This document shows, piece after piece, positions 5,258 to 5,541 of a stretch of 5,541 bases of DNA; positions within the stretch are counted from its first letter, which is position 1, and each line of letters opens with the position of its first letter. The notes beneath the pieces are model-generated. The model made no database searches. It worked only from the letters and a program-made list of their open reading frames with translations, and was not told where the DNA came from. This stretch comes from an uncultured Hyphomicrobiales bacterium (GTDB lineage Bacteria; Pseudomonadota; Alphaproteobacteria; Rhizobiales; Beijerinckiaceae), in assembly GCA_903916165.1 (NCBI GenBank), contig CAIWVR010000498.1:1-5541 (forward strand). The letters run 5' to 3'. Position numbers and translations under genes: made by a program.

Positions 5258-5541
5258 ATGCAACGTCTGAATATCAACGGAAAAGTCCACGAGGTCGATG
5301 CCGAGCCCGACACCCCGCTCCTGTGGGCGATTCGCGAGCAGGTCGGCCTGACCGGCACCAAATATGGCTGCGGCGTTGCCGCCTGCGGTGCCTGCACCGT
5401 CCATATCGACGGCGTGCCCACCCGCACCTGCACGCTGCCGATCAGCGGTGTCACTGCGACGCAGAAGATCGTCACCATCGAGGGCCTGTCGCCTGAGGTG
5501 ACCCATCCGATCCAGAAGGCCTGGCTCGAGCTCGACGTGCC
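5258..5541 (+). CDS. [2Fe-2S]-binding small subunit of a molybdenum hydroxylase (IorA / aldehyde oxidoreductase type), 3' end outside window
   Basis: The 94 visible complete codons give the N-terminal plant-ferredoxin-like [2Fe-2S] domain of the xanthine oxidase family small subunit. This subunit passes electrons from the molybdenum cofactor large subunit, usually encoded next to it, to a cytochrome or other acceptor. The cluster ligands are C38, C43, C46 and C58 (CX4CX2CX11C, in YGCGVAACGACTVHIDG and RTCTL), the short spacing of aldehyde oxidoreductase and isoquinoline 1-oxidoreductase type small subunits rather than xanthine dehydrogenase. The start MQRLNINGKVHEVDAEPDTPLLWAIRE is typical and has no signal peptide, as expected for a subunit folded in the cytoplasm. 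IVTIEGLSPE (71-80) leads toward the second, four-helix [2Fe-2S] domain, which is beyond the window. The substrate (aldehyde, N-heterocycle or other) cannot be told from this part. Confidence 0.9.
   Translation, partial: MQRLNINGKVHEVDAEPDTPLLWAIREQVGLTGTKYGCGVAACGACTVHIDGVPTRTCTLPISGVTATQKIVTIEGLSPEVTHPIQKAWLELDV

Overview
The window is a GC-rich stretch (about 60% G+C overall, higher in bioZ) from what looks like an alphaproteobacterium of the order Hyphomicrobiales (Rhizobiales). Three things suggest this. A bioA gene is followed directly by a BioZ-type ketoacyl synthase, an arrangement known from rhizobia and Brucella. The substrate-binding and outer-membrane proteins look rhizobial. The intergenic repeat that begins CGTCATTGCGAG and ends in its inverse is of a kind common in Bradyrhizobium, Afipia and Bosea type genomes. 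Genus cannot be fixed from the window.

Layout, all genes on the + strand: (1) 2-565, the C-terminal part of bioA. (2) 565-1533, bioZ, overlapping the bioA stop by one base, so this is the 3' end of a biotin operon. (3) 1661-2731, a secreted BMP-family substrate-binding protein, closed by a strong intrinsic terminator at 2761-2789. (4) 2790-2983, a less GC-rich leader with two predicted hairpins. (5) 2984-3895, a Tsx-like outer-membrane beta-barrel, closed by a second strong terminator at 3923-3951. (6) 4046-4867, a TauD/TfdA-family Fe(II)/2-oxoglutarate dioxygenase. (7) 4868-5257, a 390-base gap holding two 86-bp palindromic repeats in tandem (period 117 bp) plus a 20-bp relic of the same element. 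(8) 5258-5541, the N-terminal [2Fe-2S] domain of a molybdenum hydroxylase small subunit, cut by the window end.

How the genes work together: BioZ makes the pimeloyl-ACP precursor and BioA carries out the KAPA to DAPA step of the same pathway. The BMP-family binding protein and the Tsx-like channel plausibly form the periplasmic and outer-membrane parts of a nucleoside or purine uptake route; this is inferred from family and adjacency, and no ABC permease or ATPase gene lies in the window. The dioxygenase and the iron-sulfur subunit look like separate oxidative catabolic units. The window is mostly ordinary chromosomal content. The points most worth a second look are the orphan BMP/Tsx pair, the structured leader of the Tsx-like gene, the collapsed and tandem repeat copies, and the atypical active-site surroundings of the dioxygenase.
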